A stretch of 14,181 nt of DNA from Gammaproteobacteria bacterium (GTDB lineage: Bacteria; Pseudomonadota; Gammaproteobacteria; GRL18). Positions 8,173 through 14,181 of this stretch are shown here, in pieces. Position 1 is the stretch's first letter. Each line of letters opens with the position of its first letter. The DNA lies in contig JALTKC010000374.1 of assembly GCA_027076245.1 (NCBI GenBank), positions 1-14,181 of the forward strand. The letters are read 5' to 3'. Below the pieces are notes generated by a model that had not been told where the DNA came from, ran no database searches, and saw only the letters and a program-made list of their open reading frames with translations. The translations under genes and the position numbers were made by a program.

Positions 8173-8811
8173 ATGGCAATCAGTGAACGAAAGCGACAGA
8201 AGAAGTTAAAAAAGAAAAAGCAGAAACAGAACCTTGCCAAAAAATTGTCAAATACAATATCCAGCAAGAATCCTGTTACTTTATATTCAAAATTTCCCAT
8301 TTATGAGTGTTTAGTACCTGAAAATTTATTTGATGTCGGTATCGGTACTGTTATTATTTCAAGACGCTCTCAATTTGGTGAAATAGGGATCAGTGCATTT
8401 GTTGTCGATGTATTTTGTCTTGGCGTTAAAAATGCCCTGTTTACTATTGCTGATGAAAATAAGTATGAAACCATTATTAAACCTCAATTGACACAAGATC
8501 ATGAAGCTGATTTTGAAAATATTCATCCATCCTGCGTCAGAAAGCTTATAGAAGATTCAGTTAAATATGCACAGGATCTTGGCTTCTCTGCCCATCCTGA
8601 CTACAAAAAATACAAAGCAATTTTTGGTGATATAGATAAGTCAATGTGTTCTGAAAACTATGCCTTTGGACAAGATGGTAAACCAATTTACATTAGTGGT
8701 CCCAATGAGACACCTCAGCAAGCAAAAAGAATTGTAAATCACCTTATAAAAGTTTGTGGCGAAGGTAATTTTGAGTATATGTTGGATATAGGTGATAGTT
8801 TAGGGGAATAG
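8173..8811 (+). CDS. Conserved-looking hypothetical protein with lysine-rich N-terminus
   Basis: A 212-residue soluble protein that I cannot assign to a named family. The ATG at 8173 is chosen because AGGA lies 7-8 bases upstream; an earlier in-frame ATG at 8125 has no such site. Residues 1-25 are very basic (MAISERKRQKKLKKKKQKQ), suggesting nucleic-acid binding or a flexible tail. A compact alpha/beta-looking core follows: YECLVPENLFDVGIGTVIISRR, then SAFVVDVFCLGVKNALF. A more polar C-terminal half includes HPSCVRKLIEDSVKYA and a final helix AKRIVNHLIKVCG. There are no membrane segments and no obvious catalytic triad. It stands alone on the plus strand, with 175 bp between it and the oxygenase gene. 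The regular composition argues for a real gene. Confidence 0.72.
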   Translation: MAISERKRQKKLKKKKQKQNLAKKLSNTISSKNPVTLYSKFPIYECLVPENLFDVGIGTVIISRRSQFGEIGISAFVVDVFCLGVKNALFTIADENKYETIIKPQLTQDHEADFENIHPSCVRKLIEDSVKYAQDLGFSAHPDYKKYKAIFGDIDKSMCSENYAFGQDGKPIYISGPNETPQQAKRIVNHLIKVCGEGNFEYMLDIGDSLGE

Positions 8812-8986
8812 TTCTTTAGCGGAAGCCCCTCTAAAATCAATTAATCTGGTTTTAAGCAAGTCAGCCTGAATCCACACTTCAAAATAATGACTGTATTTGA
8901 TGGGCACTATTGTTCTGCCCTTTAGAACCCAGGCGATTGCAGAATATTGAAAAGTCAGTGTCCATGATCGGCCAGAATATGCATAA

Positions 8987-11296
8987 ATGACAAGACAAAC
9001 ACTTAATAAAATAACACATGCCTTAAAACAATTGCAGGCTGAAGGTAATTTCTCTGCCCGCATCGTTACCGATTATGCTGATCTTGGTATTAAAATCAAG
9101 GACTTCGGGACTTTAGCACTTCCCATTAAACCCACTCACGCAAAAGCCTTAATCAAACAGGCCAGACTGGCAAAATACGGTTTAAAGGATCAAACAATAC
9201 TGGATCCTCAAGTACGTAATGTCTGGGAAATCCCCAAAAGCCGCATCAAAATCGACAAACGCCGCTGGAATAAAACCCTGAATCCCAGCTTACTTGAACT
9301 GAGTCAAAAACTGGGTTTACAGGAAGGACAACAACTTAAAGCTCAATTACATAGTTTTCTTATTTATGAAAAAGGTCAGTTTTTTCAACCCCATCAGGAT
9401 ACTGAAAAAACACAAAATATGGTAGCCACACTGATTGTGCTATTACCCTCAGCCTATCGGGGCGGCACCCTGGTGGTGAAAAATCAGGGAGACAGCCAGC
9501 GTTATCCCAGTACATCTACTCCTGAAAACAAATTAACCTTTATTGCCTTTTATGCGGATTGCCAGCATGAGGTGAAACCCGTCACTGATGGTTATCGGAT
9601 GGCCCTAAGCTACAATTTAATACTCGAATCTACTGTACAGCGTGAAATCTCCATTGCTGAACACTCTCAGCAAGCCCTGAATACAGCAATAGAGCAGTAT
9701 TTTAAACAACCCATTGAAACCAAGCGCACTCATACACCTGGTTGTCGAAAACTGGTGTATCTGCTTGATCATGAATATACCGCCAATGGACTTAAATGGC
9801 ATAACCTCAAAGCCAATGATCAAATTCGTGCCCAGGCATTGTTAAACTCGGCTACTGACAACCAACTGGAAGTTTTTTTGACGCTGGCAGACATGCATGA
9901 ATCCTGGTATTGCAGTTCATCTTATGTTGATGACTATTATAGTGATTGGGTTGATGAGGATTCTCTGGAACTGGAAGAATTACTTGAAGATGATACAGAG
10001 ATCCGCCACTGGCTGGATAGTAAAGGCAAAAAGCTCAAATATCCGGTTTTGTCTGTTGAAAAAGATTTTATTTGCTGGACCAAATCAAATAATGAATACC
10101 AGCCCTTTGAAAAAGAATATGAAGGCTTTATGGGCAACTGGGGTAATACCATGAATTACTGGTATCATCGGGCCGCTATTATTCTCTGGCAGGAAGTGGA
10201 TCATTACAATGTCTTGCTTGAATTTAATCCCGCCAGAGTCATTAAGGAATTACTGTCAAAAGCAGAAGTTTTAAAAAAAACCTCATTAAAACAGTTGATC
10301 CAAAACTTGCTCAAGGACTGGTCTGGACTGTCCACCGATGACAAAGTTACTGATTATACCCGGGTGTTAAAATTGGCTATTAAAATAAATGATGCTGATT
10401 TGGCATACGCTCTGTTAGAAAAACTAAACACTAAAGCCCTTACAGTATCGTCAATTAAACAATGGCTTGAATTAGAAAAAATTTATGGTGCAACCTGGTG
10501 TATTACTATTTTAAAACACTGGCACACTAACCATTCATATCAAAAGCAAGCCATTGCTATTACCGGACTGGACAAAATTATCAGACAGCTTTGTTTGTCT
10601 CAGGGAAATACCCGCAGTGAGTTACAGGACTGGATGTTAGAACATCAATGGCAGGTCTTTCAGGCCGAGGATAAATATTCAGCAGAACACTTTCAAACCG
10701 CAGAATTATTGACACATGCAGAGGAACATATACAAGACGCCAAAATATTTCTTGATGCCTTGTTGAATTCTCATAATAAAACCATTCACAAGAATTTTAT
10801 CAGACATTTACTGACCTACAGCAGTTTGTATCCCCCTGTTGAACTGGTTAAACTCTTGTTGTCATTAAGGCACGATTATCAAGCACAACCTCATGTAAAA
10901 GATGCTTACATAAAGGCATTGCAGACATTATTTAATAACCTGACAAAACAAATGCAAAAGGGACCACGGCAAACGGATGACTGGTCCATCATGGACAAAA
11001 ATCGTTGTTCTTGCAATGATTGTCAGGATTTAAAAGTATTTTTACAGGCCAGGAACCTGCAGCAAAAAACCTGGCCTTTAAATAAACAAAGGCGTATGCA
11101 TATTCATCAAACAATTGAAGCCATGCATCTGCCGGTCACCCATGAAACACAAAGAACGGGCAGTCCGTATAAACTTATTTTGAAAAAAACCAGACAATTA
11201 TTTATTGAGGATAAAAAACGTTATAAGGCAATATCAAAGGCCATCAGGCAATTGTCTGATTCTGGTTTATTAACTAAAGAGCCTTCGGTTTTTTAA
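8987..11296 (+). CDS. 2OG-Fe(II) oxygenase (prolyl 4-hydroxylase-like) with long C-terminal region
   Basis: A 769-residue cytoplasmic protein. Residues about 115-210 form a 2-oxoglutarate/Fe(II) dioxygenase core: FQPHQDTEK supplies H136 and D138, CQHEVKPV supplies H194, and DGYRMALSYN supplies R204 for the 2OG carboxylate. The spacing and the YRGGTLVV strand fit the prolyl 4-hydroxylase-type fold. The remaining 550 or so residues are not a family I can name. They include an acidic stretch near 315-337, a helical region at about 400-650, a C-x-C-x-x-C cluster (C674, C676, C679) and a basic tail. Similar layouts occur in uncharacterised microbial and fungal proteins. The substrate could be a protein or RNA; this is unknown. 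The ATG at 8987 has no clear Shine-Dalgarno. The stop overlaps the convergent broken toxin by 4 bp. Confidence 0.85.
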   Translation: MTRQTLNKITHALKQLQAEGNFSARIVTDYADLGIKIKDFGTLALPIKPTHAKALIKQARLAKYGLKDQTILDPQVRNVWEIPKSRIKIDKRRWNKTLNPSLLELSQKLGLQEGQQLKAQLHSFLIYEKGQFFQPHQDTEKTQNMVATLIVLLPSAYRGGTLVVKNQGDSQRYPSTSTPENKLTFIAFYADCQHEVKPVTDGYRMALSYNLILESTVQREISIAEHSQQALNTAIEQYFKQPIETKRTHTPGCRKLVYLLDHEYTANGLKWHNLKANDQIRAQALLNSATDNQLEVFLTLADMHESWYCSSSYVDDYYSDWVDEDSLELEELLEDDTEIRHWLDSKGKKLKYPVLSVEKDFICWTKSNNEYQPFEKEYEGFMGNWGNTMNYWYHRAAIILWQEVDHYNVLLEFNPARVIKELLSKAEVLKKTSLKQLIQNLLKDWSGLSTDDKVTDYTRVLKLAIKINDADLAYALLEKLNTKALTVSSIKQWLELEKIYGATWCITILKHWHTNHSYQKQAIAITGLDKIIRQLCLSQGNTRSELQDWMLEHQWQVFQAEDKYSAEHFQTAELLTHAEEHIQDAKIFLDALLNSHNKTIHKNFIRHLLTYSSLYPPVELVKLLLSLRHDYQAQPHVKDAYIKALQTLFNNLTKQMQKGPRQTDDWSIMDKNRCSCNDCQDLKVFLQARNLQQKTWPLNKQRRMHIHQTIEAMHLPVTHETQRTGSPYKLILKKTRQLFIEDKKRYKAISKAIRQLSDSGLLTKEPSVF

Positions 11297-11586
11297 ACTC
11301 TGTGCTTCCAATATCCCGGTTTCCGGTGAAGATGCATCACCGCAATAATGAATATTTCATCTTTCTCTTCTGAATACAGTACGCCATATGGGAATCTTCT
11401 TACCAATGATCTCCTGACATCACCCTCAAGAACGCTCCATGCCTTAGGGAAGTAGAGTGACCGATTGATTGTTGAATAAACTTATAATGCGAAGTCATAT
11501 CCTAAACCTGACTCTATGTCTTCGTAATAATCTATTGCCTCATTGAGTTCTTTTTCTGCTTCAGGATGAAAAGAGAAGAAGCTCAT
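11293..11586 (-). pseudogene. RelE/ParE-family toxin with a premature stop
   Basis: Read from the ATG at 11586, the frame encodes a 97-residue RelE/ParE-like toxin: MSFFSFHPEAEKELNEAIDYY, then RRFPYGVLYSEEKDEIFIIAV and a C-terminal HLHRKPGYWKHR. The pattern is standard for toxins paired with CHP02574-type antitoxins. Codon 35 is TAA (11484-11482), where the family context FALEVYSTI suggests an original GAA, so one base change explains the break. The frame is otherwise open to the TAA at 11293-11295. The ATG overlaps the antitoxin stop (TAATG), indicating coupled translation. A restart after codon 35 would lose the first helices, so the toxin is probably inactive. Confidence 0.87.
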
Positions 11587-11807
11587 TATTCAAACCTTTT
11601 CCACACTTTCTTAAAAACTTCTTCTCCTGGTATTGCCTTCACTCGACCCGATCTGAGTTCGTCGAGACGACGCCGTGCTTCTTTAGCCCATATCTTGTCT
11701 ATCTCTGATTCTGGCTGGTTCAAACTGCGCAACAGCGAATCTACTACTAAGGCGCGTTCTTCCACAGGCAGTGACACTGCTTTATCAATAAGTTGTTTTG
11801 TATTCAC
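11586..11807 (-). CDS. Addiction-module antitoxin, CHP02574 family
   Basis: A 73-residue antitoxin of the small helical 'putative addiction module component' family (Unstab_antitox). Family features visible are the N-terminal LIDKAVSLPVEERALVVDSLL, SLNQPESEIDKIWAKEARRRLDE, and the closing GEEVFKKVWKRF. The start appears to be GTG at 11807. An ATG two bases upstream is out of frame and hits TGA at once. The stop and the toxin start share one base, so the two genes form an operon with antitoxin first. The antitoxin frame is intact while its toxin is interrupted. A plausible promoter lies about 80 bp upstream. Confidence 0.87.
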   Translation of the reverse strand: MNTKQLIDKAVSLPVEERALVVDSLLRSLNQPESEIDKIWAKEARRRLDELRSGRVKAIPGEEVFKKVWKRFE

Positions 11808-11885
11808 ATTTTCACTGTTGTTTGATGGGACTTATCCGGGGTTCAATAAATTACTAAGGAGGTACTTTAAAGTTATTTTTGTTTA

Positions 11886-11914
11886 ATTATGGCATACATT
11901 TAAAGCTTACTCAA
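11886..11914 (-). promoter_or_regulatory. Promoter for the antitoxin/broken-toxin operon
   Basis: On the minus strand: TTGAGT (11914-11909), a 17-bp spacer and CATAAT (11891-11886), with TGC directly before the -10 giving an extended -10 element. Start would be near 11880, about 73 bases before the antitoxin GTG. Confidence 0.5.
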
Positions 11915-12183
11915 AAATTCATTTTTTAGCTTATATTTCTTTCCCCTGACCTATATCAACAGGCCCGTCACCTACCGGTTTGAGAAAACAAAATAACAGA
12001 ATCAATAACTTACACCACATATAAACGTAGCATATAAGATTTATTTATTAATTTTTTGCTGTGTTACCTATAAGTTACTCTTGTTTTAAAATCAAATTAT
12101 TTAAACAGCAGTAAATAATCATTATCATAGCCAGTTATCTGCTAGACACTTCAAAAAAATATTAATATTTAAGCCTTGATGAC

Positions 12184-12189
12184 TATAAT
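12184..12189 (+). promoter_or_regulatory. Possible -10 element for the DUF763 gene
   Basis: A perfect TATAAT stands 40 bp before the ATG at 12230. No good -35 is found at 16-18 bp upstream (the sequence there is ATTAAT-like), so this may be activator dependent or a chance match in AT-rich DNA. Confidence 0.3.
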
Positions 12190-12229
12190 GATTTAATTGA
12201 TAAATGACAAAACAGGTTTATTTTAAGCA

Positions 12230-13438
12230 ATGAAACGTTCAGGCTCTGCTGATCTACCTTTACATGGCGGGCGGGTTCCCGTCTGGCTGGCTCGGCGGAT
12301 GGAAACACTGGGGCTGGCAATTAGCCGGGTTATTGTGGATGAATACGGCACACAGGGATTTTTAAGCCGTATTTCTGATCCGTTCTGGTTTCAGAGTTTT
12401 GGTGCTGCTCTGGGTATGGACTGGCACTCATCCGGTATTACCACTTCTGTAATGGGTGCATTAAAACGTGCCTTAAATCCCGTGGCAGCAGAGCTGGGCC
12501 TGTATGTTTGCGGTGGACGTGGTAAGCATTCGCGTAAGACTCCAGTTGAATTATTAAGCATAGCGGAACAAACAGGACTGGATGGTCATGCTCTGGTAAA
12601 AGCATCAAAACTGGCAGCCAAAGTGGATAATAGCCTTATCCAGGATGGTTATCAGCTCTATCAGCACAGTTTTATTGTCAGTCAGCAGGGCCAATGGGCG
12701 ATAATACAGCAAGGGATGAATCAGGGAAATGGTATGGCCCGCCGTTATCACTGGCTTTCTTCACGGGTTCAGTCATTTGTACTGGATCCTCATACAGCCA
12801 TTGAAGGACACAACCAGGGGCTTTTGTTAAACCTTTCTGATGCCCGTGCACAACCGGCTCAAAGTGCCATAGTAGATTTTATTGCTCAAAACCCTGATCA
12901 GCAGATTTCTGAATTACGCCATCTGGTTATGGATAAAAACCATGCTGTTCTTGCCCGGCATGTGTATTCAAAACGCCTGGCTGCGGCTTTATTACTGGCT
13001 CATGAAAAGCAATACCGGGATTTTGTACCTCTGGTATTACAGGAAGGGATTGGCCCCAGAACCATACAAAGCCTGGCCCTGGTTAGTGAGCTGGTTTATG
13101 GCGAAGCAACTCGGTTTGACGACCCAGCCCGTTTTTCATTTGCACACGGTGGCAAAGACGGTCATCCTTTTCCGGTTTTAACCAAAACCTATGACGAAAC
13201 CATTGAGACAATGCATCAAATACTAAATAAGGCCCGACTAGAACACTCTGAAAAACGTGCCGCTTTCAGGTCACTTCACCAGTTGACTCAATCAATAGAG
13301 CAGCAGCTAAAACCTGATGTTGATACACAGGCAGTTATTGACTGGGAAAGAAAGCATGCAGCCCAATATGGTGGACGAACGGTATTTGATAGTACTGATA
13401 CAAAATTACCCTGCAGCAAACAATTGTCACTGTTTTAA
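12230..13438 (+). CDS. DUF763 domain-containing protein
   Basis: A 402-residue soluble protein of the DUF763 family, whose biochemical function is not established to my knowledge. Diagnostic blocks are the N-terminal MKRSGSADLPLHGGRVPVWL, the conserved DPFWFQSFGAALGMDWHSSG (about 50-69) followed by ITTSVMGALKRAL, and GGRGKHSRKTP (95-105). The clustered invariant D, W, H, S, K and R residues suggest a nucleotide- or nucleic-acid-handling enzyme, but that is inference. The length is close to that of other family members and the start coincides with the family N-terminus. It is a single-gene unit with no partner on its strand. The convergent vapBC module begins 121 bp downstream. No intrinsic terminator is evident. 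Confidence 0.88.
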   Translation: MKRSGSADLPLHGGRVPVWLARRMETLGLAISRVIVDEYGTQGFLSRISDPFWFQSFGAALGMDWHSSGITTSVMGALKRALNPVAAELGLYVCGGRGKHSRKTPVELLSIAEQTGLDGHALVKASKLAAKVDNSLIQDGYQLYQHSFIVSQQGQWAIIQQGMNQGNGMARRYHWLSSRVQSFVLDPHTAIEGHNQGLLLNLSDARAQPAQSAIVDFIAQNPDQQISELRHLVMDKNHAVLARHVYSKRLAAALLLAHEKQYRDFVPLVLQEGIGPRTIQSLALVSELVYGEATRFDDPARFSFAHGGKDGHPFPVLTKTYDETIETMHQILNKARLEHSEKRAAFRSLHQLTQSIEQQLKPDVDTQAVIDWERKHAAQYGGRTVFDSTDTKLPCSKQLSLF

Positions 13439-13559
13439 ATTATAACAAACAATTGTCTGATTCAGGTTAAATGACAATCAGGTTAAGCTGCACTTATGAG
13501 TTAAATCTAAGCTATTTAATGGCCGGGATTTCGACCTTATTATGTTCCTCCTGGTTTAT

Positions 13560-13928
13560 TTAATAGGTGTTGAGCTGTTGTAACATTTTCTTATCTAATG
13601 TCAAAAGTTTTAGATGATAATTTAAAGCAGTAGCCGCAATAATAGCATCGGGCAACTTACCCCCTTGTTTTCTGCGATATTTAATACTGGTTTGCTCAAT
13701 TACCTGGTCAAGGAGTAATACTGAAATCGCTGACAAAAACTGATTGATTTTATTTTCTTCATCATGGGTCAATAAGGGATAACTCAATAGTTCCATACGG
13801 GTAATTTGACTGACAGCACACTCTGACAGTAAACAGTCTTTCTGTTCAAGCAATTGCAAGACTGCTTTATGCCCCTTAAGCAGACCAATGACTATATTAG
13901 TATCCAGCAGAAATTTAATCCCAGTCAT
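13560..13928 (-). CDS. vapC: VapC-like PIN-domain ribonuclease toxin
   Basis: A 122-residue PIN-domain toxin, predicted to be a Mg2+-dependent RNase of a type II module. All four acidic residues of the PIN active site are in place: D9 in LLDTNIVIG, E46 in RMELLSY, D94 in KLPDAIIAATA and D112 in LTLDKKM. The ATG at 13928 is chosen because it puts MTGIKFLLDTN at the N-terminus, as in the family. The frame stays open upstream to 14003, but that stretch lies inside vapB. It overlaps the vapB stop by 14 bp, so translation is probably coupled. The toxin appears intact. Relatives cut initiator tRNA or rRNA; the target here is unknown. Confidence 0.9.
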   Translation of the reverse strand: MTGIKFLLDTNIVIGLLKGHKAVLQLLEQKDCLLSECAVSQITRMELLSYPLLTHDEENKINQFLSAISVLLLDQVIEQTSIKYRRKQGGKLPDAIIAATALNYHLKLLTLDKKMLQQLNTY

Positions 13929-14157
13929 TGCGAATTTTCTGCTGTATTTCCAGAGGGTCACCTTCAAAGGATGAAGAGTTTTTAAGTATGCCCTTAAATG
14001 CATCTAATGTTAGTGACGTTTCGGTTTCTTTAGTTTCTGTCTGGTATTTCTGGATTAAAAAACTGGTAAAATCCCCCACTTCTTCTACTAGATCCTCGGG
14101 AGCATTTTTTAATTGTTCATATATAATTTTTGCTGTACTTTGCATACTGTTTACCAT
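13915..14157 (-). CDS. vapB: VapB-type antitoxin (DUF2281-like)
   Basis: An 80-residue protein directly upstream of and overlapping vapC, as expected for its antitoxin. The N-terminal part AKIIYEQLKNAPEDLVEEVGDF followed by TSFLIQKY matches the pattern of DUF2281-like antitoxins associated with PIN toxins. The C-terminal half (FKGILKNSSSF, IQQKIRNDWD) is the likely toxin-binding tail. Two starts are possible, at 14157 and at the internal ATG at 14145; neither has a strong Shine-Dalgarno, so the N-terminus is uncertain by four residues. The promoter would lie mostly beyond the window edge. Confidence 0.8.
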   Translation of the reverse strand: MVNSMQSTAKIIYEQLKNAPEDLVEEVGDFTSFLIQKYQTETKETETSLTLDAFKGILKNSSSFEGDPLEIQQKIRNDWD

Positions 14158-14181
14158 ACTAAAAACGACATAAGACTGTTG

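Larger units (their letters stand above)
11808..12229. other. 422-bp intergenic region between diverging operons
   Basis: AT-rich, with no supported gene in any frame. It carries the minus-strand promoter of the antitoxin operon (11886-11914) and, near the right end, a TATAAT (12184-12189) facing DUF763. It also holds a 14-bp palindrome AAATATTAATATTT around 12158-12173 and a Fur-box-like stretch (12108-12126, 13/19 by my count). An AAGGAGGT near 11860 on the plus strand is not followed by an open frame. Confidence 0.5.

Noticed and set aside
9897..10154. Alternative open frames inside the oxygenase gene on both strands.
   Set aside because: They are shadows of the 769-residue frame, which carries recognisable catalytic motifs.
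11856..11890. Strong Shine-Dalgarno AAGGAGGT on the plus strand, considered as a sign of a small gene.
   Set aside because: No start codon with a meaningful open frame follows within a usable distance.
11249..13470. Near-repeat CAATTGTCTGATTC at 11249-11269 and 13450-13470 (19 of 21 matching), considered as att-like flanks around the antitoxin/DUF763 segment.
   Set aside because: A 14-base exact match is within chance for a 14-kb AT-rich window, one copy is inside the oxygenase coding end, and no recombinase or tRNA is linked to it.
13560..14003. Longer VapC reading with a 25-residue N-terminal extension.
   Set aside because: The extension lies wholly within vapB in another frame, while the family begins at the FLLDTN strand supplied by the ATG at 13928.

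Overview
The window looks like a moderately AT-rich gammaproteobacterial chromosome segment. The main evidence is a Gly-Cys-(Gly)-Leu tRNA cluster that corresponds to the Escherichia coli glyW-cysT-leuZ operon, together with gammaproteobacterial-style signalling and toxin-antitoxin (TA) genes. I cannot name the genus from sequence reading alone.

Left part (1-5619). On the minus strand lies a large cyclic-di-GMP response regulator (receiver, two PAS, GGDEF, EAL), cut by the window edge within its last residues. Upstream of it, on the same strand, is a 751-residue patatin-like lipase carrying about seven membrane segments. Divergent from the lipase is a small GNAT acetyltransferase with a good sigma70-type promoter in the shared 138-bp gap.

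Centre (5650-6316). A strong promoter precedes four tRNA genes: Gly(GCC), Cys(GCA), a second identical Gly(GCC), and Leu(UAA). About 125 bp after tRNA-Leu is a 16-codon stub that reads like the N-terminus of a phage-type tyrosine integrase. It ends exactly where the next module begins, so tRNA-Leu is probably the left boundary of an old integrated element.

Right part (6307-14157). This is an accessory region with three type II TA modules. The first is hipBA, with an array of TACC-N8-GGTA-type operators over its promoter. The second is a CHP02574/ParE-RelE pair whose toxin carries one in-frame stop, leaving an apparently orphaned antitoxin. The third is vapBC, with an intact PIN catalytic set. 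Between them lie an uncharacterised 212-residue protein with a very basic N-terminus, a 769-residue 2OG-Fe(II) oxygenase with a long uncharacterised C-terminal region, and a DUF763 protein. Intergenic stretches around the hipBA and 212-residue genes contain short open frames that look like gene debris, consistent with repeated insertion and decay next to the tRNA locus. No single new multi-gene system is proven here. The most promising unknowns are the 2OG-Fe(II) oxygenase, the 212-residue neighbour and DUF763.
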